Below are positions 24,955-34,808 of a stretch of 64,000 nt of DNA, piece after piece. The position numbers were made by a program, and so were the translations under genes. The notes beneath the pieces are model-generated. The model saw only the letters and a program-made list of their open reading frames with translations, was not told where the DNA came from and did no database searches. Positions within the stretch are counted from its first letter, which is position 1; each line of letters starts with the position of its first letter. Source of the stretch: Medakamo hakoo (Eukaryota; Chlorophyta; Trebouxiophyceae; Coccomyxaceae); contig CP089462.1 of NCBI GenBank assembly GCA_026636295.1, forward strand, positions 372,001 through 436,000. The letters run 5' to 3'.

Positions 24955-26201
24955 TCACTTCCGGCACGCAAACGTCTCCGGCGCCGGCGCCTTGGAACTG
25001 GTGAACAGGCTGCCAAACACCTTTTCATCCGCGCCCGGCGGCGCGAGCGCGAGCGTCGCTGCCTGCCGGGCCGCCCGGGCCGCCGCGTCGTCGGCCTCGA
25101 CGCCGCGCGACTTCTTGGTGCCGCCACCACCGCCATCGGCTGCAGCAGCAGCCTCCGCCGTCCGCTTCCCCGCACTCCCACCTTTTTTGGCCGCCTTTTT
25201 TGCGGCGTCGGCCGCCCGCCGGGCCAGCAGCGCCGCGCGCGCGGCCGCCTCCTCCTCACCCACCGGGTTGAGCACCAGCGGCGGAGCGTCCCAGCTTCCG
25301 CCCGCGGCGTCCCTCACCGCGTCGGGCGCGGCGCTCAGGGCGCGCTCCGCCACGACCAGGCCGGACGGCTTCAGCAACACAAACCGGGCCCGCCCGTTCA
25401 TGGCCGCGCCCGTGACGGGGCACACAAAGCGCGGGGCGTCCGGGTCGGCGCCCGCCTCGGCGTCGTCGGACCGGGTCAGACACGCGAGCGTGACGTGTTT
25501 GAGCGAAGAAATGTGGGGCGGCAGGGCGGCGGCCTTGCCGTCCGCGGCACCGCCGTTTCCGGCCGCCCTGCCTTCCCGCGCGGCGAGCAGCGCCTTCACG
25601 ACCGCGTCTTTGTTGTACAGCCGGCCCAAGTCATCCACGACGATGGGTGCCGTCAATGGCTCTCCACTCAACCGGCACAGCGTGACGTGCATTTTAGCGA
25701 GGGCTAGCTTGTCCGGGCCGTCCTTTTTCGCGCTTTTATACATTTCTAGATAGGCGGCACGGCATTCGGCGCCGGTAGACCCGCCGTCTCCACCGCCGCC
25801 GAGGAGTGGGCGAGACAAGGATGCGTCCAAGGTGAGTGGGAGCGCGGGCGGGAGGGCGGAGGACGGGTGGAGGGGCGTGCCTGCGGCCGTGATGGCCTGG
25901 AGAGAGGGAGCAGGGGTGGGGGGGTGGGCAGACGGACGGTGAGTTTTTCGATTGCGCGTCACCAAGCTCGGCAGCGTCAGTCCGCTGCTGCTCCACCCAC
26001 ACTCACCACCGCGTCAGGTCGTATGTGGCCGTCCCAGCCGGCGGCGGTCAGCACCGCAGCCGCCACGTCCCGGGCCGTGGCATGGTGCGGCGCACCGCTG
26101 GCCGCGGCGACACGCACAGCGTGCGACGTTGCTGTGGGAGCGAAGCGGACGAGCAGCGTGCGGGACGAGGAGGTCGAGGCGGCCATGTCGGGCTGCGCCA
26201 T
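24955..26201 (-). CDS. RTF2: RTF2-domain protein with ubiquitin-like N-terminus
   Basis: Two exons (26201-26007, 25896-24955) make 378 codons. Exon 1 resembles the ubiquitin-like N-terminus of plant RTF2 (RTLLVRFAPTATSHAVRVAA). The Rtf2 domain shows CRLSGEPLTAPIVVDDLGRLYNKDAVVKALL and FVCPVTGAAMNGRARFVLLKPSGLVVAERAL, characteristic of the family. A Lys/Ala-rich basic tail (AKKAAKKGG) may be nuclear-targeting. Fission yeast Rtf2 acts at replication-fork barriers, and plant RTF2 is linked to pre-mRNA splicing. The second set of zinc ligands usually following ERAL (CxxC) is absent here; the sequence continues AAPDAVRDAAGGSWD. Start choice between ATG 26,201 and 26,186 is not certain. Confidence 0.88.
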
Positions 26202-26541
26202 GGCGTGCGTGGGAGGGAGGGCGCACGCGTGCACGGGAGCCCCTGCTGTTTTCCGCTGAAAAACAGCGGTCTGTGCATGCAGCCGCGTCGGACACGTCCG
26301 GCCTCTCACACACTCGGCCTTGTTTGTTCGCTGCTCTTCCCCGCCACGGCACCCGGCGCGAGCCGTTTCGATTCCGCACACGCCTACCCCCTCTGACCTC
26401 AACTGCACCTGCCCTACACGCGCGCTGGGCGGCCAAGCCTGTCTGAGCCGTCCACCTGCCCTTTCGACACCGAAAACCAAGCGCAACTAGCCGCCGGCTC
26501 TCTCTCGCCGCCGCCGTCGTTCTGCCAAACACAAGGAAACA
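26202..26541. promoter_or_regulatory. Divergent promoter region, RTF2/EF-P
   Basis: The 340 bp separate two divergent starts. A patch at 26,366-26,376 (gtttcgattcc) resembles a tRNA B box, but no A box or cloverleaf accompanies it. An A/C-rich stretch (cacaaggaaacaatg) leads directly into the EF-P start codon. Confidence 0.4.
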
Positions 26542-27406
26542 ATGGTAGCCGCCTGCCTGACGATGTCTGCCCGCGCGGCCACGCCCCGGGCAGCCCTGGC
26601 GGTGAGTAGTCTGCAGATAAGGAGCGGAGCGGCGGAATGCGTCGAGCTTTTCGCAGCACGCAGTCGCGGCGCCCCCTGTTTTACTAGGCCCCACGCCCCA
26701 CCAAACCACGCCCCCCCCCTCCCATCAAAACACTCCCCTTCAGTCCCCGCCCACGGCCCGCACCCACCGGGCCGCCGGCCTCCGCTCCCTCGCGCCTGCC
26801 ACCCACCGCCCGCACCGTCGCACCGCGTCCTTCACCCCACCGCGCGCGGGGGACATGATCAGCTCCAACGACTTCAAAGTGGGCGCGACGATCGAGATCG
26901 ACAACTACCCGTGGCGGGTGATGGAACACCTGCACGTGAAGCCGGGCAAGGGCGCCGCATTCGTGCGGACCAAGCTCAAAAACTACATCACGGGCAACAC
27001 GGTCGAAAAGACGTTCCGCGGCGGCGAGATGGTGGCGGCGGCGGAAATCCTCAAGTCGGACGCCCAGTTCACGTACGTGGACGGCGCCGACTACGTGTTC
27101 ATGGACAATTCCACCTATGAGGAGACGCGCGTGCCCCGGGACGAGGCCTGGGCCAAGTACTTGAAGGAGGGCGCGGACGCGTCGCTCGTCAAGTGGAATG
27201 GGCGCGTCATTTCCGTGGACCTGCCCGCGATGGTCGAACTGGAGGTCGCGGAGACCGACCCCGGCCTGAAAGGCAACACAGCACAGGGCGGGTCCAAGCC
27301 CGCGACGCTGGAGACGGGCGCGGTCGTCCAGGTGCCGCTGTTCATCAACGTGGGTGAGAGGATCAAGGTGGACACGCGGACGGACGAGTACCTGTCCCGT
27401 GCCTGA
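26542..27406 (+). CDS. efp: Plastid translation elongation factor P
   Basis: Two exons (26542-26601, 26744-27406) give 240 residues. Exon 1 and the start of exon 2 encode a basic, Ser/Thr/Ala-rich transit peptide. The mature part from [16 protein letters not shown] is bacterial-type EF-P, not eIF5A. It shows the KOW loop [17 protein letters not shown], with the lysine that bacteria modify, and the C-terminal signature [39 protein letters not shown] rescues ribosomes stalled on proline runs, here inside the plastid. The intron phase fits exactly, which supports the short first exon. Its divergent neighbour is RTF2, and L29 at 62.6 kb is another plastid ribosome component. Confidence 0.96.
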
Positions 27407-27674
27407 GTTTTGGTTTTTTTCTGCCGCTTTTGGCGGGTGGGGGTGGGGGGGTGGACATTTTCCCGATGGAAAACGCACGGTTTTTGAGGGCGGCGTGGGG
27501 TGTAAAAAACCAAGCGGTGAGAGCAGCACACTGTGTTCCCTACAACAAAAGCGCGACTGTCCCCCCCCCCAAAGCTGCAACGGGCGGCGAAGGAAGAAGA
27601 CGCAGAGAGGGCGGGGATGAAGGTTGGGCCGGGGGCGAAGCGGCATCGACCAACCCCCACCCCTCCCCTCACCC

Positions 27675-29021
27675 TTACTTCCCTTCATCAATGGGGAAGC
27701 TTCCCAGCACGCGCATGAAGGGCGCGACCTCTTGCAGGTGCCTCAACGCGTTTTGGGCGGGAGGGGACGCCAGGTTGGCCAGCACGTCAAAGTAAAAGAG
27801 GTAGCGGAAGGGCGAGGCGCCGTCGCCGCCGCCGCCCAGCGCCATGCCGGCCGCCGCCGCCGCGTCTGGCGTGAGCGGGCGGGACTCGACTTTCGACAGG
27901 TCGATGTCACGCAGGGCAAAGGCTGAGAGCGCTTTGAAGAGCGCGCCAGGCCCGTCGGGCAGCGCGCACACGAGCGAGGTGCGGAAGGGCCGGGCGTCGC
28001 CGGGCGAGGAGACGGCCGGGTCGCGGCCCAACACCAGGAACCGGGTCACATTGTCTTTCGAGTCCTGGATGGCGGACGCGAGGACGTCCAGGCCGTACAG
28101 TTCGGCGGCGCGGGCCGACGCAATGGCGCCCGCGGTCGGGTCGCCGGCGGCGGCGACGGCGGCGGCGGCGCCCGCCGTGTCGTCCGCGACGACGGGCGTG
28201 ACGGCCGGGCCCAGGCCGCGCAGGTAGCCGTCGCACTGGGCCAGGGCCTGGTAGTGCGACGCGACGGTGCGCAGCCCGCCGATGGACGCGCCCTTCACGC
28301 CCAGCAGGCAGTGCGAGACGGGGAGGGCGACCTCCCCCACGACGTGCAGGCGGTGGGCGAGGAGCAGGTCGTACACGGCGTGGATGGACCCGCCCAGCGA
28401 GTTTTCGATGGGCAGGACGGCCCTGTCCGCCAGGCCCCGCGCCAGGGCTTGGAAGGCGACGTCGAACTGGGCGCAGGGTACGGGCGCCCCCGACGGGAAG
28501 GCGGCCAGGGCGGCGGCCTCGGAGTAGGCGCCGGGGACGCCCTGGTACGCGACGCGGAGGGCGGACGCGGCCGGCGGCGGGGCGAGTGGGCGCGCGCCGG
28601 CGGGCGGTGCAGACGCGGCCGGCGCGCCGCCCGCCCCGACGCCGGGCGGGGCGACTTCCGGGGGTGGCAGGGAAGGCGACGGCGGTGCGGCGCCGCCGCC
28701 CTGCGTGCCGTCCACGGGCACGGCGGGCGCGGACAACAGGGGCGACCGCGGCGGCCCACCGTCCGGGGAGGCGGTGCTCGTGGAGGGGAGGGGTGCCCCT
28801 GCCGCGGCTGGGTAACAGCCCAGCACGCGCAGGTACGGCGCGAGCTCGCCCAAGTGCCGCAGCGCGTTGGAGGCGGCCGGGTCCGCCGCGTGCGCCAGGA
28901 CGTCGACGTAGAACAGGTAGTTGAACCGGCGGGAGGAGCCGTCCGTGGTGAGGAGCGGGGCGTCTGTGGAGTTGTGAATGGGAGGGACGGAAAAAAAAGA
29001 TGAGTGGGTTGGGGTTGCGCG

Positions 29022-29106
<85 letters not shown>

Positions 29107-30234
29107 CGCCCCCTCCCACCCGCCATCCGCACCTCTGGCCGGCCGGGACTCGATCTTGGTCAGGTCGATGCCGCGCAGGGCGAAGACGGACAAGGCCTTG
29201 AACAGCTGGCCGGGGCCGTCGGGCAGCGAAAAAGCGACCGACGTCTTGGCGGGCGGCGCGTCGGCCGCGGCGGCCGCGTCCGCGCCGCCGTCCGCCACGG
29301 GCGACGGCCGGGCCGGGTCACGGCCCAGGACGAGGAAGCGCGTCACGTTGACGGCCGCGTCCTGGATGCCGGCATCCAGGACGTCCAAACCATACAGCTC
29401 CGCGGCGCGTTCGGACGCGATGGCCGCGACGCCCGGGCGGGGCGACCGGGCCAGGTCGCGCGCCGCGCCCGCCGTGTCGTCCGCGGCTTCGCGCGTGATC
29501 GCTTTGCCGCCCGCCGCGCCCAGGCGGCGCAAGTAACCTTCACACTGTGCCAGCGCCTGCGGGTGGGACGTCACGGTGTGGACGTCCTCCAACGCCGTGC
29601 CGGCCGGGGCGAGCAGGCAGTGCGAGACGGCCAGCGCGACCTCGCCGGTCAGGTGGAGCGAAGCATACCGCAGGAGCAGGTCGTACACAGCGTGCACCGA
29701 CCCGCCCGCACTGTTTTCGATGGGCAGGACCGCCGTGTCCGCCAGCCACTGGGACAGGGCCTGGAAGGCGACCTCGAACTGGGCGCACGGCAGCGGGTCG
29801 GCGCCGGGCACGGCGGCGAGCGCGGCCTTTTCGCTGTATGCGCCCGGGACGCCCTGGTACGCGACGCGGGGCGGGCCCGATCCGGCGGACGAGCCGGACG
29901 CGGTGGCAGCTAGGGCCGCGACGGTCGTGCCCGTGGCGGCGGCGATGCGGGCGGTGGTGAGCGGTGCCGGGAAAGGCTGGGCAGGCGGGCTGCTGCTGGA
30001 GCGGGCGGTCGCGGCCGCAGCCGCGCTGGCCGTCGTCGTCGACGCGGCCTCCGCATCGGCCGTCGTCGCCGTCGTCGTTGTGACAGGGACCGCCCTCAGC
30101 TCTGCCGCCCTCTTGCCGAGTGGTGCACTGGGTCCAGCACCCATCGCACAGGCGGGCGGTCTGCGGACGGCGTGGCGCGCAATGCGGGGCGTGACTGGTG
30201 AAAGCGTGGCCAGCGGCGGCGCCGTCGCCACCAT
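27675..30234 (-). CDS. ADT: Double-module arogenate/prephenate dehydratase (PDT-ACT-PDT-ACT)
   Basis: Two exons (30234-29133, 28963-27675) give 796 codons in one frame. After a Ser/Thr/Ala-rich transit-like leader, module 1 (about residues 120-400) has [46 protein letters not shown] and the ACT motif [11 protein letters not shown]. Module 2 (about 505-790) repeats all of these: [57 protein letters not shown]. By eye the modules are roughly two-thirds identical, and both keep the TRF catalytic motif. The enzyme decarboxylates and dehydrates arogenate (or prephenate) to give phenylalanine (or phenylpyruvate), with feedback through ACT. Plant ADTs have one module of about 400 residues. The intron falls only in module 1, just after ESRP. 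An upstream in-frame ATG at 30,291 is an alternative start. Confidence 0.93.
29025..29104. repeat. (CT)40 microsatellite inside the ADT intron
   Basis: About forty perfect CT units on the plus strand, read as (GA)n in the pre-mRNA. The repeat occupies nearly half of the 169-bp intron (29132-28964), beginning about 30 bp after its donor. Confidence 0.97.
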
Positions 30235-30494
30235 TTGTTCGACGGCCCGGCGCGAGGATGCGCGGAGTTCTGAGCACGTAAGCAGGCGCACGTCTAGTCA
30301 GACCAAAGAACTCTGCGCTTCAGGGCGGGTGTAGTTGGACGAGGAGCCACTGTTTTCAGGGCGTGCGTCCGCGCGGCGAGTGTTTTCGTTGGCGTCGTCC
30401 CCCACCCGGCTTGCTCGTCGCTATGAACGAAAACGTGTTGTCTCTCTGCACTCCATCAATTCGCGCGTGCCCGGCACACACACACGCAGCAGCC
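30235..30494. promoter_or_regulatory. Compact divergent promoter, ADT/OLA1
   Basis: Only 260 bp lie between the two start codons, so both promoters and both 5' UTRs must fit here. Moderate AT content around 30,295-30,315 and 30,420-30,465 is the only visible feature. Confidence 0.45.
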
Positions 30495-32463
30495 ATGGCG
30501 CCCAAGAAGAAGCCGGAAGTCCCGGCCGAGAAGCCCATCATCGGCCGGTTCAAGTCCAACTTGAAGGTGTGCGCCGGGCACGCCGCGTCGTGGGGCGGGA
30601 GGTTGTTGGTCACGAGCGCGCTCCGCGCCGTCGGTCCGCCGTCGCCCCCCTGCCACGCCCAATCCCAGCCAGTTCCAGGCCTCTCCACTCCCGTCACGCA
30701 TGCTGCGGGATAGCAGCATGGCCTGGACATGGACGGCATGGCGTGGCTCGCACCCGCCGCCACGTCCTCCTCGCACGCTCGTCGATCGGCGCGCTCCCTC
30801 CCCGGGTGCGTGCGCACTCTCAACCTGCCCCCTCCATCCATCCCATCCCATCACGATGATGACAAAAAAAACAGATCGGCATCGTCGGCCTGCCCAACGT
30901 GGGCAAGTCCACGCTGTTCAACGTGCTGACCAAGATGGGCATCCCGGCCGAGAACTTCCCTTTCTGCACGATCGAGCCCAACTCGGTGAGTGTGTGGACG
31001 GCGGGCCGCGTTTTTCCCTACCCTCCTCCCCCAGGCACACAGCCCCCTTCCCCCCTTCCTCACGCCCCCGCTCACACACCACGACTCGACACAGGCCCGC
31101 GTCAACGTGCCCGACGACCGCTTCCGCTGGCTGGTCGACCTGTACAAGCCCAAGTCCGCCGTCCCCGCCTTCCTGGAAGTGGTGGACATCGCCGGCCTCG
31201 TCAAGGGCGCGGCGCAGGGCGAGGGCCTGGGCAACGCGTTCCTGTCGCACATCGCCGGCGTGGACGGCATCTTTCACGTGTGCCGGGCCTTTGAAGACGC
31301 GGAGGTCGTCCACGTGGAGGACCGGGTGGACCCGGTGGAAGACTTGGAAATCATTCACGGGTGCGTTTTGGCAGCGGCGGTGTGGTGCTTCATCCAATGG
31401 GGGGACACTCTCTCACCTCCGTCGCGCCCTCTCCCCCACCCCACCCCTGCCCCTCCAACAAACACACAGTGAGCTGCGCACCAAGGACATTGAGCGCGCG
31501 AACAAGTACGTGACGGACTTGAAGGCCAAGGAACGGCTGGGCCTGTCCAAGGAACAGAAGGAGGAGGTGGCCATCTCTGAAAAAGTGCGCGACTGGTTGG
31601 AGGCGGGCAACGACGTGCGGGCGGGCGAGTGGAGCGCGCGCGAGGTGGAGTGGCTCAACACCAACCCCATGATCACGGCCAAGCCCGTGGTCTACCTCGT
31701 CAACCTGACGGAGAAGGCGTACACGACCAAAAAGTCCAAGTGGCTGCCCAAGGTCGCGGCGTGGGTGGCCGAGCACGGCGGCGGCCCCGTCATCCCCTTT
31801 TCCGGCGCGTACGAGTCCCGCCTGTTTGACATGCCGGAAGACGAGGCGGCCAAAGCCCAGGAGGAAGCCGGCGCGCCGAGCGCGCTGCCCAAAATCATCC
31901 GCACGGGCTTTGCGCACATCCAGTTGATCTACTTTTTCACGGCGGGCGAGGACGAGGTCAAGTGCTGGCAAGTGCGCAAGGGGACGAAAGCCCCACAGGC
32001 GGCGGGCACCATTCACACGGACTTTGAGCGTGGGTTCATCTGTGCGGAGGTCATGGGTTACGAGACGCTGAAGGAGCTCGGGTCTGAGAACGCGGTCAAG
32101 GTGAGAGTGTGGGGCGTGGGGAGGGAAGGGGGGGTGGGGATGGGGTGGGGGATGGGCGCGGGTGGGGGTGGGGGTGGGTGAGCGCGCCCATGCCCCCATC
32201 TCACGCACGCCCCCACACCCCTTTCCTCGACCAACAGGCCGCGGGCAAGTACCGGCAGGAGGGCAAGACGTACGTGGTCGCGGACGGCGACATCATCTAC
32301 TTCAAGTTCAACGTGACGTCGAGCGGGTGCGTGTGTGTGTGCGAGGGCGACGGGTTGGATGCGAGAGGCGCACACCTGTGCCCTTGGCGCCCGGAGGAAA
32401 AAAAAAGAACCAAAAATCTCACTCGAATCCCACGCACAAAAAAATCTGAACAGGAAAAAATGA
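30495..32463 (+). CDS. OLA1: Obg-like ATPase 1 (OLA1/YchF)
   Basis: Six exons (30495-30566, 30875-30985, 31095-31360, 31470-32100, 32238-32326, 32454-32463) sum to 392 residues, the standard length. Motifs run in order: MAPKKK start, P-loop [12 protein letters not shown], switch region [10 protein letters not shown]3 [12 protein letters not shown] and the YchF-specific NxxE in [11 protein letters not shown]. The C-terminal TGS domain carries [26 protein letters not shown] and [14 protein letters not shown]. The NxxE replacement of NKxD makes the family prefer ATP over GTP. OLA1 is a cytosolic, ribosome-associated regulator of translation and stress. The last exon contributes only ten coding bases, giving the end SSGKK*, which matches the usual lysine-rich terminus. 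This is the most intron-rich gene in the window. Confidence 0.97.
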
Positions 32464-32596
32464 GAGCCTGCGCCTTCTGACCCAGGGGGACGGGAGAGGG
32501 GGTGGGAGGCGTGCGGGCGTGTGGACCAGCGGGACGGAAAAGCTTTTCTCTACAAAAAAAATCACTGACGCCGGCGCCATGCTCAGCGTGTCTTCA

Positions 32597-32624
32597 CCCC
32601 CCCCCCCCCCCCCCCCCCCCCCCC
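32597..32624. repeat. C28 homopolymer between convergent genes
   Basis: Twenty-eight consecutive C residues lie between OLA1 and the TMEM184-like gene, ten bases beyond the latter's stop. The length may be affected by assembly error. Confidence 0.9.
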
Positions 32625-32634
32625 GCTGCTTCAC

Positions 32635-34296
32635 TCACCCGTACCCGCTCCCCTCCGGCGGCGGCACGCTGCCCAGCAGGCTGCCCGTCGCTTCCACGAC
32701 GGGGCCGGACCCGTCGTCGTCAGACAGCCGGCCCGTGAAGGGCGGCGGCGGCGGGTCTTCCGCGTCGGTGCTGCCGCCGCACGACGCGAGGCGGGCGCGC
32801 GAGCTGCTGTGGTGGCCGCCCCCACCCCCTCCACCGCCCAGCCGCGTCCCGACCGCGCCGAGCAGCGCCGCCGGCGCGCCCAACGCCGCCGCGCCCGCCG
32901 TCCGCGTCGCATCCCACGCCCCCGCCCCCGCCGCGCCCAACGCGCCGGCCGTGCGGGTGGCGGCGAGCGCGGTCGCGCCGCTCACGTCGTGCACGACGTC
33001 GTCGATCGCGAGCATCGCCCTCAGCGACGCCCGCAGCCCGCCGCCGCCGCCCCCGGACAGGCGCCGCCCCACTCCCGCCCAGGCGGGGCCGGGTGGGGCG
33101 CCCGGGTCGGCGTAGTCGGACGCGGGAAAGGCGTGGGCGTGGGCCAGGGCCGCGAAGAACATCTCGACGCAGATGAGCCATTCCTGGAGGCCGGCCGCGA
33201 CGCCGTCGACGTCGAAGTCGCCCTGCCAGCCTGGCGGGGCTTTGATGGCGCCCGCCCACACGCCCACCGCAATGGCAATGCCCTGCCAGTACGACAGGAA
33301 GACGACGGCCTTGACGACCGCGAATTTGGCGAGCGGCCGCAGCGGGGCGAGCTCGTGCGCCGTCCCGGCGTAAAACAGGACGAGGCAGTAGAGCGCCCAC
33401 AGCTGGGACGCGTTGTTGGCGGCCGTCGCCCAGACGAAGGCGCGGTCCGGGCGCAGCTCGCCATCGCCCGCCACGCCCAGGGAGGACGCGAGGAGGTTGG
33501 CCGCCGTCATCAGGGGGCGGACGACGACGTAGGCGAGGACGCCCTGCTGGCACTCGCGGAAAAAGGGGGCGCCCATGCGCCAGGGCGGGAGGAGGCGGGC
33601 CAGGGGGCCGAGGTGGGGGACGTCGTCCTTGGTGGCGAAGTAGGCGTCCAGGTCGCCGTACTGGAAGCCGCGGGTGGGGGCGGGCGGGAGGGGGGGGGGG
33701 GGGTGAGGTGGGTGGCATGGGAATGGAGGGGGGGCGCGCGGCGCGCTCCCCTCCAACCCCGGCGCGCAAATCTCACCTCGTCCTCCAGGTACGCGCGCAG
33801 GTACATGAAGAAGTTGTAGATGACGTACGCTTCGTAGCACTCGCGCACGGCGTCCAGGTACAGGCGGGAATTCTGGGCGCCGGGTGGGAGGGATGGGTGA
33901 GGTGCGCAAGGTTTTATGTTTCCACCAACCCGAAAGACCACCGCGCCTCCTCCCCCCACCCCCACCCCACCCCCCAAAAAAGGGAACAAAACTCACCGCA
34001 AAGCGCAGCGCGAACCAGGAGTTCAGCGCGTACACGGGCACCATCCACAGGATGCGGATGACCCGTATCTGGAGGCGCGGCCGCGCGTAGTGCGCCAGCT
34101 GCGACCCGACCTCCGCGATGGAGACGGGCAGGGCCAGCAAGACAAAGGCGCCGGCCGTCAGGCAGGCTTGGGCACGCAGGCTCCAGTGGGCGGCGCGGGC
34201 GGCGCGCACGGCCGCTGGCAGGGAGGCGAAGACGGCCAGGGAGGTGAGCGCCCAGGCCAGGCGCAGCCAGCGGGTGGTGCTGGTCGAGCCGGGCAT
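32635..34296 (-). CDS. TMEM184/LAZ1-type (DUF300) membrane protein
   Basis: Three exons (34296-33997, 33872-33777, 33660-32635) give 473 residues. Family signatures are IRILWMVPVYALNSWFALRF, YEAYVIYNFFMYLRAYL and VVLFYAGTAHEL-like helices, with seven hydrophobic segments in all (for example FAVVKAVVFLSYWQGIAIAVGVWAG). Plant LAZ1 sits in the tonoplast and affects brassinosteroid signalling and cell death; animal relatives include the bile-acid transporter OST-alpha. The tail is Gly/Ser/Pro-rich and probably disordered. The stop is written GGGTGAGTGA, which could also be read as a GTGAGT donor. A further terminal exon is therefore possible, but nothing conserved follows. Confidence 0.88.
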   Translation of the reverse strand: MPGSTSTTRWLRLAWALTSLAVFASLPAAVRAARAAHWSLRAQACLTAGAFVLLALPVSIAEVGSQLAHYARPRLQIRVIRILWMVPVYALNSWFALRFAVSFVPFFGGWGGGGGRRRGGLSGWWKHKTLRTSPIPPTRRPEFPPVPGRRARVLRSVRHLQLLHVPARVPGGRGEICAPGLEGSAPRAPPPFPCHPPHPPPPLPPAPTRGFQYGDLDAYFATKDDVPHLGPLARLLPPWRMGAPFFRECQQGVLAYVVVRPLMTAANLLASSLGVAGDGELRPDRAFVWATAANNASQLWALYCLVLFYAGTAHELAPLRPLAKFAVVKAVVFLSYWQGIAIAVGVWAGAIKAPPGWQGDFDVDGVAAGLQEWLICVEMFFAALAHAHAFPASDYADPGAPPGPAWAGVGRRLSGGGGGGLRASLRAMLAIDDVVHDVSGATALAATRTAGALGAAGAGAWDATRTAGAAALGAPAALLGAVGTRLGGGGGGGGHHSSSRARLASCGGSTDAEDPPPPPFTGRLSDDDGSGPVVEATGSLLGSVPPPEGSGYG

Positions 34297-34808
34297 GGAT
34301 GGAAGTGTTTGATTTTTCGCACACACACACACACAGGGAATCGCCCACTCAGCTCAAGGGTGGAGACTCAGCCGCAAGGCGTCGGTGAAAAGGCACAGTC
34401 CGGCTCTCCGTCCTGCACGCGGGAAGGGCAATGCCGGCCAGGCGAGGGGCGTGCGCGGGCCTCCGTTTCACGACGCGGGCGCAATGCGGGGACGCGTCGA
34501 GAGTCTCCGTGAAAAAACGCCGCAGGGCGCACTCCAGCCTCCAAGGCCGGGCAATGAGTGTGTTTGTGTGACCGGGTTTAGACCTTGCCACAGCGTAAAA
34601 AGGGACGAGGCGGCCCGGCGCGGCGGACAGGGACCACGACGCAAGCCTGCGCGCGCCAGCGCGGCGCTCAGCGTTCTGCGTTGTGATGGCCCGAACAAGG
34701 CCGGCCCCCCCACGCCTAGACAGGGTGAGGCACAAACAACGGGACGTCACACAAGCTCGTGTCTCTCATAACAACTCCTCCCCCCCTCTCTTTCTCTCTC
34801 TCTCTGTT
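34297..34808. other. Intergenic, tandem minus-strand genes
   Basis: This 512-bp interval contains the promoter side of the TMEM184-like gene (a short CA repeat at 34,320-34,336) and the 3' flank of the AP180-like gene (TCTC repeat at 34,787-34,804). ORFs crossing it have no recognisable protein character. Confidence 0.45.

Noticed and set aside
26360-26385. tRNA B-box-like sequence gtttcgattcc
   Set aside because: No A box at the right distance, no acceptor-stem pairing and no terminator T run.
26855-27406. eIF5A for the gene at 26.5 kb
   Set aside because: The loop PGKGAAF and the end [17 protein letters not shown] are bacterial EF-P; eIF5A lacks this third domain, and a transit leader is present.
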